From: Arcicella lustrica
GTDB lineage: Bacteria > Bacteroidota > Bacteroidia > Cytophagales > Spirosomataceae
Assembly (NCBI RefSeq): GCF_034930985.1
Contig: NZ_JAYGIM010000008.1
Span: 1 to 64,000, forward strand
DNA: 64,000 nucleotides
Reading direction: 5' to 3'
Made by a program: the position numbers and the translations under genes. Numbering within the stretch: the first letter of the stretch is position 1; each line of letters starts with the position of its first letter. This document shows positions 17,392 through 27,600 of this stretch, one piece after another. Below the pieces are notes generated by a model. That model saw nothing but the letters and a program-made list of their open reading frames with translations. It was not told the DNA's origin and searched no databases.

Positions 17392-20300
17392 ATGAAAAAA
17401 TCATTGCTTAGTCTTTGCTTATTGCTGACTTGCCTCGTAGGTTTTTCTCAGAAAAAAGCGAAAAAAAACAACAAAGCAGCTATTCAAACAGCGGTGAAAG
17501 CTCGTCGTTTGGAAGTACTGTTTCTTGGTGACAATGGTCATCATAAACCTGTAGAACGTGTGCCAACATTGATGTCTGCACTCGGAAACAAAGGAATTAA
17601 CATTACTTATACCGATAAATTAGAAGACATCAATACTGCTAATTTGAATAAGTATGATGCCTTAATGATTTATGCCAACTGGGATAAAATTACTCCTGAA
17701 GCTGAAAAAGACCTTTTGGCTTATGTGGCTTCTGGCAAAGGAATTTTACCTATTCACTGTGCTTCTTATTGTTTTAGAAATTCTGAAGAATACGTTAAAA
17801 TGGTAGGCGGACAGTTCTGGCGACACACAATGGATACTATTCAAGCGAATATTGTTCAACCTCAAAACCCAATATTAAAAGATATTTCAGGCATTAAAGC
17901 CTTCGATGAAACGTATTTACACAGTCATTTACAAGCAGATAATAATGTTTTAATGACTCGTGACATTAAAGCTGACCAAACAAAAGACCGTCCAGATGCT
18001 AAAACCGAACCTTATACTTGGACTCGCCAGTATGGTCAGGGAAAAGTATTTTATACCGCTTACGGACATGATGAGCGTACTTGGACAAATCCTGATTTCT
18101 TGAAATTATTAGAAAATGGAATCATTTGGTCAGTTGACGAGCAAGCTCGTTTAGCACATGCAGCTTTAACCCCAGAACCTTTTTCTTACAGTGAAGCAAA
18201 ATTGCCTAATTATGAAAAACGCCCTGGTCCACAATTATTACAAGCAGCGCTTTCTCCAGAAGAAACACTGAAACATATACAAGTACCCGTTGAATTTAAT
18301 TTAGAAGTATTTGCCCATGAACCAAACGTAATGCACCCAATTGCGATGTCGTGGGATGAGCGTGGTCGTTTGTATGTTTTAATTACGAAAGATTATCCAA
18401 ACGAACGCAAAGAAACTGGCGGTAGCGATTATATCTTGATTTGTGAAGATACCGACAAAGATGGAAAAGCAGATAAATTCACTCGTTTTGCCGATGGTTT
18501 GAGTATTCCTACAGGGTTGGTTTTTGCCAATGGCGGAGTAATTGTAGCACAAGCTCCACACATGTTATTCTTGAAAGATACCGATGGCGATGATAAAGCA
18601 GATGTAAAGAAAATCTTGTTCTCTGGTTTTGGTACTTCTGATACGCATGCTGGTCCATCCAACTTACATTATGGTTTTGATAACTGGATTTGGGGTTCTT
18701 TAGGTTATGCAGGTTTTCAAGGAAAATTTGCTGAAAAAGATTCAGTAAAATTCGGTCAAGGATTCTTTAGATTCAAAGCTGATGGTTCAGATTTTGAACA
18801 TATCACCAGTACTTCAAACAATACTTGGGGCTTTGCTTTCAACGAAACGGGCGATGTTTTTGGTTCAACTGCCAACAATTCACATGGCTGGTACATGGCG
18901 ATTCCACATAGAAATATTCTTTCGCCAACTGCCACAAACGGTAGCCGAAGTACAGATACGCACAAAGACATGAAAACCATCACGCCAAGAATTCGTCAGG
19001 TGGATGTTTTCGGTGGATATACTGCGGCGGCTGGTCATAATTTTTATACTGCAAGAGCATTCCCTAAAAAATATTGGAATCAAATCGCTTTTGTTTGTGA
19101 ACCAACAGGACACGTAGTTCACCAAAACGTAATGACCAAAAACGGAACAGATTATAGCGACGTAGAAGGTTTCAACCTTTTGGCGGGTGCTGATGAATGG
19201 GTTTCTCCAGTTTTTGCAGAAGTTGGTCCAGACGGTGCGGTGTGGATTGCCGATTGGTATTCTTTCATTATTCAGCATAATCCAAAACCAAATGGTTTTG
19301 AAATGGGTCAAGGAAATGCTTATGAAACCGATTTAAGAAACTTTACACATGGTAGAATTTACCGTGTAAGTGCGAAAGATGCACCAAACTATACTCCTTT
19401 GAATTTATCAAAAGACCGTCCGCAAGAATTATTGTCGGCTCTTAAAAATTCAAACATGTTCTGGAGAATGAACGCACAACGTTTATTAGTAGAACGTGGA
19501 CAAAAAGACGTAGTGTCAGCATTGATTGAAATCACGAAAGACCAGTCTTTAGACGAAGCAGGTATCAATCCAAGTGTAATTCACGCACTTCGTACTTTAG
19601 AAGGTTTGGGTGTATTGAACGATGCCGAAGTACAAAAAGCTTTAATTGCTTCTTTATCGCATCCATGTTCGGGCGTTCGTAAAACGGCAGTTCAATTGTT
19701 GCCTCGTAACGAAGCTTCAGTAAAAGTTTTATTGGAACAAAATTCATTGAACGATAAAGAGCCTTTGGTAGTGTTAAATACACTTTTGGCTTTATCTGAA
19801 ATGCCTTTAACGGCTGAATCTGAAAAAGCTTTGTTGACTCGTATGGAACAATCAACAGAAATTAACGACCGTTGGTTACCAGATGGTTTCGCTTCTGTAT
19901 TGACAAGCCACAAACAAGCTTTATTGAAAAAGCATTTACAAAATCTTACTAAAAATACTTCGCCAGTAAAAGCTAAAACAGAAGAAATGCCTGCTCATCA
20001 CGACCACGCTGCCATGGTGAAAGAAGAGAAAGCTACCGCTATTTCGGCAAGTAATAAGCCTGATTTAGTTATTAGCAAAATCAACTTCACACCTGCAAAT
20101 CCTGCTGTTCTTGAACCTGTACTTTTCAATATTGAGGTAAAAAATCAAGGTGGCGTAGCGATTGCAAAAGGAGAAGTAATCAATCTAAATGTTAGAATTG
20201 AAGGTGTAGGTAGAAAATATGATTTGGTAAGCCATACTTTTAATGACGGTATTCCAGCCAATGAAAGCGTTAAAATTAGTACTTACAATAATGGTGCATG

Positions 20301-21111
20301 GACAGGAAATCTTGGATTAACATCTGATATGCCGGGTATTTATACCGTTTCTGTTGAAATAGACAAAGCCAATACCATTGCAGAAGAGAACGAGAAAAAC
20401 AATGCTTATAGTCAAAAAGTGACTTTCAATGTTCCTAAAAGTATGTCGAATTATGCGATGGAAAAAGCCGTTAAAGGTTATGCCAATGTTAGCTCGGCTG
20501 ATTCAGTCATTGCATTATTAAAATTAAGCCAGAAGTTGGATGAAACTAGCGCTTCTTCCCTGATTAAAGGCATCACAGATGGTTGGAATTATAGAAAGAA
20601 AGTACAAGTAAAAGACAGCGACAAAGTATTCTTAGCAGGCTTGAACAAAACACTTTCAGCAGATAACAAAGCGAAATTAACTCGTTTGTTCCAAGCTTGG
20701 GAAGTCAAAGCCGAAGAAGCGACAGATCCAAACAAAGTAATTATTGTGATAAAATCTGTGAAAGAAGAAATGAAGTATGATAAAAAGGAATTCACGGTAA
20801 AAGCAGGAACTAAAGTAGAATTAGTTTTTGAAAACCCTGATGCGATGCAACATAATTTGGTAATTGGTAAACCGAAATCTTTAGAAATTATCGGTAAAGC
20901 CGCTAACAAAATGATTACGCAAAAGGATGCTTTGGATAAAAATTATGTACCAAACATTCCTCAAATCATCGCTTCAACGCCTTTAGTAAACCCAGAAGAA
21001 TCTTATAGATTAAGCTTCACCGTACCAGAACAAATAGGAGATTATCCATTTGTCTGTACCTTCCCGGGTCACTGGAGTATCATGAATGGAATAATGAAAG
21101 TAATAAAATAA
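17392..21111 (+). CDS. Exported multidomain protein: ThuA, membrane-bound dehydrogenase-type propeller, HEAT, CARDB, cupredoxin
   Basis: This exported protein has 1239 residues and a signal peptide (1-19, LLTCLVGFSQ). Domains in order: ThuA-like (about 38-260); a PVC-type 'membrane-bound dehydrogenase' propeller (about 285-690, with calcium-type loops DTDKDGKADKF and DTDGDDKADV); HEAT-like repeats (about 690-860); a His-rich linker (HHDH); CARDB (about 885-995); and an azurin/plastocyanin-like cupredoxin (about 1115-1239). The blue-copper ligands are visible: H1154, C1222, H1227 and probably M1231. Many relatives instead end in a haem c domain, and no CxxCH is present here. It is probably a periplasmic or surface sugar-oxidation protein that passes electrons to copper. 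The substrate is unknown. Confidence 0.85.
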   Translation: MKKSLLSLCLLLTCLVGFSQKKAKKNNKAAIQTAVKARRLEVLFLGDNGHHKPVERVPTLMSALGNKGINITYTDKLEDINTANLNKYDALMIYANWDKITPEAEKDLLAYVASGKGILPIHCASYCFRNSEEYVKMVGGQFWRHTMDTIQANIVQPQNPILKDISGIKAFDETYLHSHLQADNNVLMTRDIKADQTKDRPDAKTEPYTWTRQYGQGKVFYTAYGHDERTWTNPDFLKLLENGIIWSVDEQARLAHAALTPEPFSYSEAKLPNYEKRPGPQLLQAALSPEETLKHIQVPVEFNLEVFAHEPNVMHPIAMSWDERGRLYVLITKDYPNERKETGGSDYILICEDTDKDGKADKFTRFADGLSIPTGLVFANGGVIVAQAPHMLFLKDTDGDDKADVKKILFSGFGTSDTHAGPSNLHYGFDNWIWGSLGYAGFQGKFAEKDSVKFGQGFFRFKADGSDFEHITSTSNNTWGFAFNETGDVFGSTANNSHGWYMAIPHRNILSPTATNGSRSTDTHKDMKTITPRIRQVDVFGGYTAAAGHNFYTARAFPKKYWNQIAFVCEPTGHVVHQNVMTKNGTDYSDVEGFNLLAGADEWVSPVFAEVGPDGAVWIADWYSFIIQHNPKPNGFEMGQGNAYETDLRNFTHGRIYRVSAKDAPNYTPLNLSKDRPQELLSALKNSNMFWRMNAQRLLVERGQKDVVSALIEITKDQSLDEAGINPSVIHALRTLEGLGVLNDAEVQKALIASLSHPCSGVRKTAVQLLPRNEASVKVLLEQNSLNDKEPLVVLNTLLALSEMPLTAESEKALLTRMEQSTEINDRWLPDGFASVLTSHKQALLKKHLQNLTKNTSPVKAKTEEMPAHHDHAAMVKEEKATAISASNKPDLVISKINFTPANPAVLEPVLFNIEVKNQGGVAIAKGEVINLNVRIEGVGRKYDLVSHTFNDGIPANESVKISTYNNGAWTGNLGLTSDMPGIYTVSVEIDKANTIAEENEKNNAYSQKVTFNVPKSMSNYAMEKAVKGYANVSSADSVIALLKLSQKLDETSASSLIKGITDGWNYRKKVQVKDSDKVFLAGLNKTLSADNKAKLTRLFQAWEVKAEEATDPNKVIIVIKSVKEEMKYDKKEFTVKAGTKVELVFENPDAMQHNLVIGKPKSLEIIGKAANKMITQKDALDKNYVPNIPQIIASTPLVNPEESYRLSFTVPEQIGDYPFVCTFPGHWSIMNGIMKVIK

Positions 21112-21134
21112 TTTTTTTGATTGAAAAGAATGCT

Positions 21135-21171
21135 AAACCTCCGCAGGCTTGTTTTTGCGGAGGTTTTTTTT
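21135..21171 (+). terminator. Rho-independent terminator after the ThuA/cupredoxin gene
   Basis: The stem AAACCTCCGCA (21135-21145) pairs with TGCGGAGGTTT (21156-21166), followed by a T tract. It lies 24 bases past the stop codon. Confidence 0.92.
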
Positions 21172-21240
21172 GTAGATTATTGCTCAATCACCCTTAATGA
21201 ATCTAGTGCCGTTGCATGTGTCTTCACACGCAATCCAATT

Positions 21241-21273
21241 ACAAAAAAAATCGCTCGTGATGACACGAGCGAT
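21241..21273 (-). terminator. Rho-independent terminator of the Rieske/DUF5777/YceI group
   Basis: The stem ATCGCTCGT (21250-21258) pairs with ACGAGCGAT (21265-21273). On the minus strand it is followed by a run of eight or more T. It lies 34 bases past the stop codon of the YceI gene. Confidence 0.9.
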
Positions 21274-21306
21274 GGTATAAATCCTTCTACGACTTGAGAA
21301 TTTCTA

Positions 21307-21849
21307 TTACTTTTTGATTAAAGAAAAGCTGTTTTTAACAGCAATTTTCTCGGCAATTTTTTCCCAAACTAATTTAGGTACGTCAATTTTATAATCTACT
21401 AAAGCGATTTCAAAATTGGTGTCGATGCTGATATTATCTTTTCCAACCGTTAGTTTTCCTGTGAGTACTTTTTCTTTACTCACTCCGTGAATCATCATTA
21501 CTCCTTTGGCAGTTACATCATAAGTACCTTCTTTGGTAAAATCTATCTTTTCGGCGATTTTGCCTTTGAAAGTAGCCGCTGGAAATTTCTCTGATTCTAA
21601 ATAGTTTTCGTTGAAATGCTCCTCCATTAATCTATTCGGAAATCTGAATTGATTGATGTTCATTCGCACGGCGATGTCGTTGGTTGCCGTGTTTAAAATA
21701 GAAGAAACTGTGCTGTTTACTGCTGAAATATCTTCTAAAGGTGTTTTGGAAAAGAAACTAGTTTTACCTGTTTGGGTAAAATATAGCTGTGCAAAACTGG
21801 CTTGACTTATCAATAAAGCCCAAACCAATACTAAAATATTCTTTTTCAT
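21307..21849 (-). CDS. YceI family periplasmic lipid-binding-like protein
   Basis: This 180-residue exported protein has a signal peptide (MKKNILVLVWALLISQASFAQ) and a YceI lipocalin-like barrel. Family members bind isoprenoids such as polyprenyl chains. Typical elements are NLMEEHFNENYLES-type and FPAATFKGKI segments and a C-terminal D-x-E/K-rich strand. I start it at the ATG at 21849, one base after the upstream stop (TAA-C-ATG), since the longer frame lacks a signal peptide. It shares a transcription unit with the DUF5777 barrel and probably the Rieske gene, a recurrent Bacteroidota grouping that hints at electron transfer or quinone handling. Confidence 0.9.
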   Translation of the reverse strand: MKKNILVLVWALLISQASFAQLYFTQTGKTSFFSKTPLEDISAVNSTVSSILNTATNDIAVRMNINQFRFPNRLMEEHFNENYLESEKFPAATFKGKIAEKIDFTKEGTYDVTAKGVMMIHGVSKEKVLTGKLTVGKDNISIDTNFEIALVDYKIDVPKLVWEKIAEKIAVKNSFSLIKK

Positions 21850-21850
21850 G

Positions 21851-22762
21851 TTAGTGTTTATCTTTCTTTGATTTGCCATCAAAACTGAATGTTCTGGCAA
21901 TGTTAAATCCATAGAAAATATCTCCTTTACCCCATTCTCCAAGCGTTTGAGCAATAAAATGACGCTCTACCATTCCTCTTGAATTGGTAAAATGCAATTG
22001 AAAAACGTGTCCACCTGTTTCAATATCAAAACCAACTGCTAATGAATTATGGTACTTGCCTGAAATACTGCTATTGCCGTGGTCTGCTAGGTAATATTCG
22101 GCATTTAGTGTTACTCGTTTAGAAAGCTTATATCTACCTCCAAAACCCAATGCTAACATATCGTTTTTCATATCCTCCACTTCTGTTTTGTTGAAGTGAA
22201 TAACCGTTGGCATAATTTGCAAAGAAAGCTTTTCGCTGAATTTACGGGCAATCAGAATTTGTGCACAGTATGTTTGGCGTTCTAGGTTATCATCAAATTT
22301 CAAGGTTGAACCAGAAGGAAGTGTATAACCTGTAGCCATTGTATTGGCTGCACCACTCAAATAACCAGTAACAGTAATAGGCACGCTATTTGACTGACGA
22401 ACTGCTTTGTATTTCACATAATAATCATAGGTTTTTTCTTGTGAACTTCTGCCCAAACCAATGGTCAGGTTATCACTCAAACCATATTCTAAACCGAGTC
22501 TGATACGAGCTTCGTCTAAACCAAAAAAGTTATCAATAAAGCCTGAGTTTACTGCTCCAAATCGATGAGAAATCCAGAAATTAAGATGCTTTTTACTGAC
22601 GGTTTCAATGGTTTGTCCATTGATTAAGCGAGTCGCTTTAAATGTTGCGGAAGTATATTCGGGTTGCGTTCCTTTTTCTTTGTTAAGCATATCCATCAGG
22701 TCGTCCTGACAAAAACTCTGGAAACTAATTAAGCAACTGAATACCAATAGATATTTTTTCAT
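21851..22762 (-). CDS. DUF5777 family beta-barrel protein
   Basis: This 303-residue outer-membrane barrel candidate has a signal peptide (MKKYLLVFSCLISFQSFCQ). Alternating strands follow: HLNFWISHRFGAVNSGF, RIRLGLEYGLSDNLTIGLGR and a C-terminal aromatic strand. DUF5777 proteins have no proven activity. The stop codon is 1 base from the YceI start, so the two are translationally linked. A Rieske lipoprotein gene lies 100 bases upstream in the same direction, separated by a perfect 14-bp hairpin. It may be a channel or scaffold for the electron carriers next to it; this is inference. Confidence 0.85.
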   Translation of the reverse strand: MKKYLLVFSCLISFQSFCQDDLMDMLNKEKGTQPEYTSATFKATRLINGQTIETVSKKHLNFWISHRFGAVNSGFIDNFFGLDEARIRLGLEYGLSDNLTIGLGRSSQEKTYDYYVKYKAVRQSNSVPITVTGYLSGAANTMATGYTLPSGSTLKFDDNLERQTYCAQILIARKFSEKLSLQIMPTVIHFNKTEVEDMKNDMLALGFGGRYKLSKRVTLNAEYYLADHGNSSISGKYHNSLAVGFDIETGGHVFQLHFTNSRGMVERHFIAQTLGEWGKGDIFYGFNIARTFSFDGKSKKDKH

Positions 22763-22779
22763 AAGTTGGATATTTTTAA

Positions 22780-22816
22780 ACGAAATGGTTTTAAATCTTT
22801 CATAAAACCATTTCGT
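22780..22816. repeat. Perfect 14-bp stem-loop between the Rieske and DUF5777 genes
   Basis: ACGAAATGGTTTTA (22780-22793) pairs with 22803-22816 around a 9-base loop. No T tract follows on the minus strand, so a normal terminator is unlikely. Partial attenuation or mRNA end protection inside the gene group is possible. Confidence 0.7.
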
Positions 22817-22861
22817 AATTTACTGTCGAAAAGACATACGTAATTTTCGGTTGTAGGGTCT

Positions 22862-23308
22862 CTAGGTTATCGTTAAAACTGTACCGCTTTGTGTAACCGT
22901 ATAAGCTTTTAAACCAGCACTTCCATTGGCATTCGTTCCTTTGCCAGTATTATCATAAGTAGCGCCATGAGCAGTACAATAAAATTTATCCGTAGCATAA
23001 GTAATTTGCTTTTGTCCTTCATGACTACAAATCAACGTTACAGCCACATAAGTACCCACATTGGTAAAGGCTACCACAATGTTGTTGGTTCTATCCACAA
23101 CATATCCACCTTTTGTAAGTAAAGCCGCATTGGCTGCTAGCGATAAATCAAATTTGATTCCTGTACTTGGTAGAGGCGTTACTTCGTCGCTTTCGTTAGT
23201 ACAAGAACTCATCGTTACACCACAATACACTGCCATTAAACTTGCCCCAGAAAGTCCTAGTTGTTTTAGAAAAGTAAGGCGATTCATTTTTTCTTCTGTA
23301 GTATTCAT
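22862..23308 (-). CDS. Rieske [2Fe-2S] lipoprotein
   Basis: This 148-residue iron-sulfur protein has the two Rieske ligand boxes C94-S-H96 and C111-T-A-H114, which bind a 2Fe-2S cluster. The N-terminus has a hydrophobic segment and a lipobox ending at C36 (VTMSSC), so it is probably a membrane-anchored periplasmic lipoprotein. The proline loop and disulfide cysteines of cytochrome bc1 Rieske subunits are not seen. This points to a stand-alone electron carrier, perhaps for the DUF5777/YceI products downstream. The ATG at 23308 is used; M8 is an alternative. Confidence 0.92.
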   Translation of the reverse strand: MNTTEEKMNRLTFLKQLGLSGASLMAVYCGVTMSSCTNESDEVTPLPSTGIKFDLSLAANAALLTKGGYVVDRTNNIVVAFTNVGTYVAVTLICSHEGQKQITYATDKFYCTAHGATYDNTGKGTNANGSAGLKAYTVTQSGTVLTIT

Positions 23309-23514
23309 AAATTTTAAGGATTAATTGAAAAATATTTATTTGCTCGGATGAAAACGTAGAACATTATGAAAGTTATATCATCTATAAAAGATTATTGTGT
23401 ATTACTTTCAAAAACCAAATACTTGGTATGTTCTAATCCTTTATACAGGATAAAACGCTAAACGGTTGCGTCTAAACATTAATTTATTTCTTAATCACTT
23501 TTTTATGCTACAAA

Positions 23515-24684
23515 TTACTCTTCTGAACCCGTCAGCATTGCTTGTAAAATAGAAGCTCCTTGTTTTACAACCTGTTGATTACCTATATTTTTTTCAGGAA
23601 TTACTTCGATATTTCCTCTTTCAGTAATGCCAATTTTTACAGGAATTTGCTGGAAAGTATTTTCTTTCGTTTTGATAAAAATAAAACCGCCATTTCCATG
23701 CAATACCACTGCTGACTCTGGCAAAGTATTAACGATTCTTTTTCCTGTTAGGATTTTTGTGTTGACGTATTGCCCAACGGTTAGTTTATTCTCCATCGCT
23801 TCATCATCAATATGCCCGTGAATATTAATAGTTTTGGTATCCGCTTCAACATTTTTTCCTACCAAAAAAACCGTTGCGGTCATGTTTTTTTCCGAGAATT
23901 TCGGATTTTCTACCATGATTTTTTGTCCTACTTTTATTTTATTGATGTCGTTTTCAAATACTTTCAATTCGATATGCTTATGGGCATCGCCAACAATTTC
24001 AAACAAAACATCAGTAGGTGCTACATTTTTTCCAATGGATAAATTGGCGATTTTCACATAGCCATCAATTGGAGAAGTAATATTAATGACAGATAAAATT
24101 TGTCCTTTTTTAAGCTTTTCCACAGAACAGCCAATCATTTCAAGTTTCAATTCAAGAGCTTTTGTCAATGCTTTTATCGACGAAACTTCCGAATCAGCCT
24201 GTTGAAGTTTTTTCTTAGCACCAACATCTTCTTTACTTAAAGTATTCTGGCGGTCGAGTTCCAGCTCTAAATACTTCAATTTACTAACAGCCTGTAAATA
24301 ATCTTGCTGTAATTGGATATAATCCATACTGTAAATTGTAGCTAAAACTCCTCCTTTACGAATGGCTGAACCGGGCAAAATATTAGTACTTTTTACATAG
24401 CCGCTAATAGGAATACTCACAGAAGCCATATTCATCGGCGGAACATCCACCATACCATTGGCTTTTACTTCATCTGAAATAGTGGTTTGGTCGAAATTTC
24501 CCAAAGTCAGCTTTGCATTTTTGATTTGTTCAGCAGATAAAGTAACGACGTCAGTTATTGTTTCAGCCTCTTTGTCTTGTTCTTCAGCTTTTGTATTTGA
24601 ACAAGCAATATTGATTAATAAAGTAATGCCTAATAAAAAGCCTTTTTGAAAGGAAATTATATGATTTTTTGGGAGATTATTCAT
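23515..24684 (-). CDS. Efflux RND transporter periplasmic adaptor subunit (CusB/CzcB type)
   Basis: This membrane-fusion lipoprotein of 389 residues has a lipobox in LLINIACSN, followed by beta-barrel, lipoyl and coiled-coil hairpin segments (coiled coil at about 135-185; lipoyl half motifs GYVKSTNILPGSAIRKGG and SPIDGYVKIANLSIG). It should join the inner-membrane pump to the outer-membrane channel and export heavy metals such as Cu, Ag, Zn or Co. The start is the ATG at 24684, which overlaps the pump stop codon by 8 bases (ATGAATAA), so translation is coupled. An upstream in-frame TTG at 24690 is less likely. Confidence 0.92.
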   Translation of the reverse strand: MNNLPKNHIISFQKGFLLGITLLINIACSNTKAEEQDKEAETITDVVTLSAEQIKNAKLTLGNFDQTTISDEVKANGMVDVPPMNMASVSIPISGYVKSTNILPGSAIRKGGVLATIYSMDYIQLQQDYLQAVSKLKYLELELDRQNTLSKEDVGAKKKLQQADSEVSSIKALTKALELKLEMIGCSVEKLKKGQILSVINITSPIDGYVKIANLSIGKNVAPTDVLFEIVGDAHKHIELKVFENDINKIKVGQKIMVENPKFSEKNMTATVFLVGKNVEADTKTINIHGHIDDEAMENKLTVGQYVNTKILTGKRIVNTLPESAVVLHGNGGFIFIKTKENTFQQIPVKIGITERGNIEVIPEKNIGNQQVVKQGASILQAMLTGSEE

Positions 24685-27600
24685 TGCCAATTAAAGTTTC
24701 GATATTGATGATAATTTGATTAAAATGCTGTAATTCAGCCAAGTAATTTTCTTTGATTTGCCAAGCTTGTGTGATATTCTGTACGAATTCCACATATTCA
24801 ATTTCGCCTGATTGATAGCTTTTTGAAGCCGTTTTAGCAATCAATTCCGCTTGTGGCAAGGCTGAATTTTTGTAATAATTCAGTGACTTTTCAGCTTTAT
24901 CAAACTGTATTTTCAATGAATTCAACTGACTTTGCAATTGGTTTTCAGCATACTGATATTGCTGAGTAATTACTTGCTCGTTGATTTTTGAAGCAGTAAT
25001 TCTAGCTTGTTGCGCTTTGGTAAAAATCGGCACATTTAGCCCAAGCTGTACAAAGTTTTGATTGAAATGATTTTCAATACTTTGGTTAGTTAACGCCAAT
25101 CTTACATCTGGTTTCAAGCGTTGTTGTTCCAAATTGGTTTGCAATTTGCTTACTTCACTTTGCTGTTTAATGATTTCTAAGAAAGGATTGGAAGCTAATT
25201 CAGCATTATTTAACACCATTGCTTTTTGTTGATTTCCTGCGTAATCAATCTCAAAATTTTCGTTGGTATTCATCAAAAACCTTAATGTTTGATACAAATT
25301 CTGCTCATCAGCTTGGCTTTGTTGGATACGATTTTGGATTTCTCTGAGGCGAGTTTCAGAAGATACTTTTTCTAATAAATCCGTCTCGCCAGTTTTATAT
25401 CGTACCGAAGCCGCTTTGAAAGCACTCTGATAAAGGCTGTCTTGCTGGGCTAATAATTGAATAAATTGATGCGTATGTAAAATCTGAAAGTAAACACTTT
25501 TTACTTCGCCAATTAATTGTGTTTTGGTGAGTTTTGCACGTTTTTCAGCCGTCAACACATTACCTTTCAGCAAATTTTCTTGAGCTTTATACAAACTTGG
25601 CAAAGCAAAAGATTGTCCAACGGTAAAGGTTACATCATTTCCGTTGAAAACTTGTGTTCGCCCGTATTGAGCATCAAAACTGGTTTTAGGCATTTCTTTA
25701 GCCGTTTTCACCAAAGCCTGATTCCCCGAAATTTCTAAATTAGCAATCTGTACATTTTGGTTTTGACGAAGTGCTTTATCAATACACATTTGCAAATTCT
25801 GTGGCGGAGTATTTTGTGCAAAAGTGGCTGTACTTATCAACAATAAAGCGATTGAAGTAATTAGGGTTTTCGAAGCTTTTGGTTTTCTACCAAAAACCAA
25901 GCTGTAAATTACAGGCAAAACCACCAAAGTAAGAATGGTTGCGGTAATCAATCCACCAATTACTACCGTTGCCAAAGGTCTTTGTACTTCTGCACCGGGC
26001 GAATGGCTCAAAGCCATTGGCAAAAAACCCATTGAAGCCACAGCCGCCGTCATCATGACGGGTCTGAAACGAGTTTTTGTTCCTTCTAAAATTCTTTGCT
26101 TAATATCACTTATTCCTTCCTTTTCCAGAATTTTAAAGTAAGAAATCAGTACGATTCCGTTTAAAACCGCTACACCAAAAAGAGCAATAAAACCAATTCC
26201 CGCCGAAACAGAAAAGGGCATATCACGCAACCAAAGTGATAAAATACCACCAATTGCCGAAAGTGGAATCGCTACAAAGACAATCAAGGCTTCTACAAAA
26301 GAATTGAATGTGAAAAACAACAAGGCAAAAATTAAGAAAAGTGCCACAGGCACAGCAATAAACAATCTACTTTTAGCGGCTTGCAGATTCTCGAAAGCAC
26401 CACCATATTCAACCGTATAGCCAATTGGCAATTTTACTTGTTTGTCGATAATCGTTTGAACTTCTTTCACCAAGCTTTCTACATCACGATTTCTAACATT
26501 AATACCAATCGAAATTCTACGGCGAGCGTTATCTCTAGTAATTTCAGCAGGCGCATCTTTGTATGAAATTTCTGCTACTTCCGAGAAAGGAATTTTACCA
26601 CCATTGGGTAAATCCAAATATAAATCTCGGATATTTTGGATGTCTTTTCTGTACGAAGAATCCAATCGAATAACCAAACCAAAACGTTTTTCTCCTTCAT
26701 AAACAACGCCAGCTTCTTCTCCTGCAAATGCTGATTTCAACAAAGTATTTAGATTACTGATTTTTAAACCATATTGAGCTATTTTCTGACGATTGTAAGT
26801 AACCACCATTTGCGGAACGCCATCAATTTGCTGTACTTTCATATCAGCGATACCGTTTACTTTATGAATCTTCTTGGCTACTTCTTGAGCTTTCTCGAAT
26901 AAAACATCTAAATCTTCTCCAAAAATTTTAATGGCAACATCCGACTTTACTCCTGCAATTAATTCATTAAAACGCATTTGGATAGGTTGCGTAAATTCAA
27001 AAGTGACACCCGGAATATCTTTCAAAACATCATCCATTTTTTGGGCGAGTTCTTCCATCGTTTCCGCTTTTTTCCATTCTTTGGTATCTTTCAAATCAAT
27101 AATTAAATCACAGGCATTGATACCCATTGGATCAGTTGGAATTTCGGAAGAACCAATTCTGGACACTATTTGCACTATTTCATCGGGAAATTCACGAAGT
27201 AAAAGCTTTTCTGCTTCATTGTTAGAATACACACTTTGAGACAATGAAGCATTACTGTGAAGAATGGTTTCAACAGCAAAATCACCTTCATTCAATTCAG
27301 GAATAAATTCACCGCCTAAACTGCCGAAAAGCATCAAACTTGCTACAAAAAATGCCAATGAAGTACTTAAAATAATCGTTTTCTTATTCAACGACCAAGT
27401 GATGATGGGTTGATAGAATCTATACAGAAAGTTGATAATTTTATCGGCGATGGTTTCTGAATGGTCAATCTTTTTACTTAAACATAAAGAAGACATCATC
27501 GGCACGTAAGTCAACGATAAAATCAATGCGCCAATAATGGCAAAACTTACTGTTTCAGCCATTGGACGAAACATTTTTCCTTCAATACCCGTCAAGGCGA

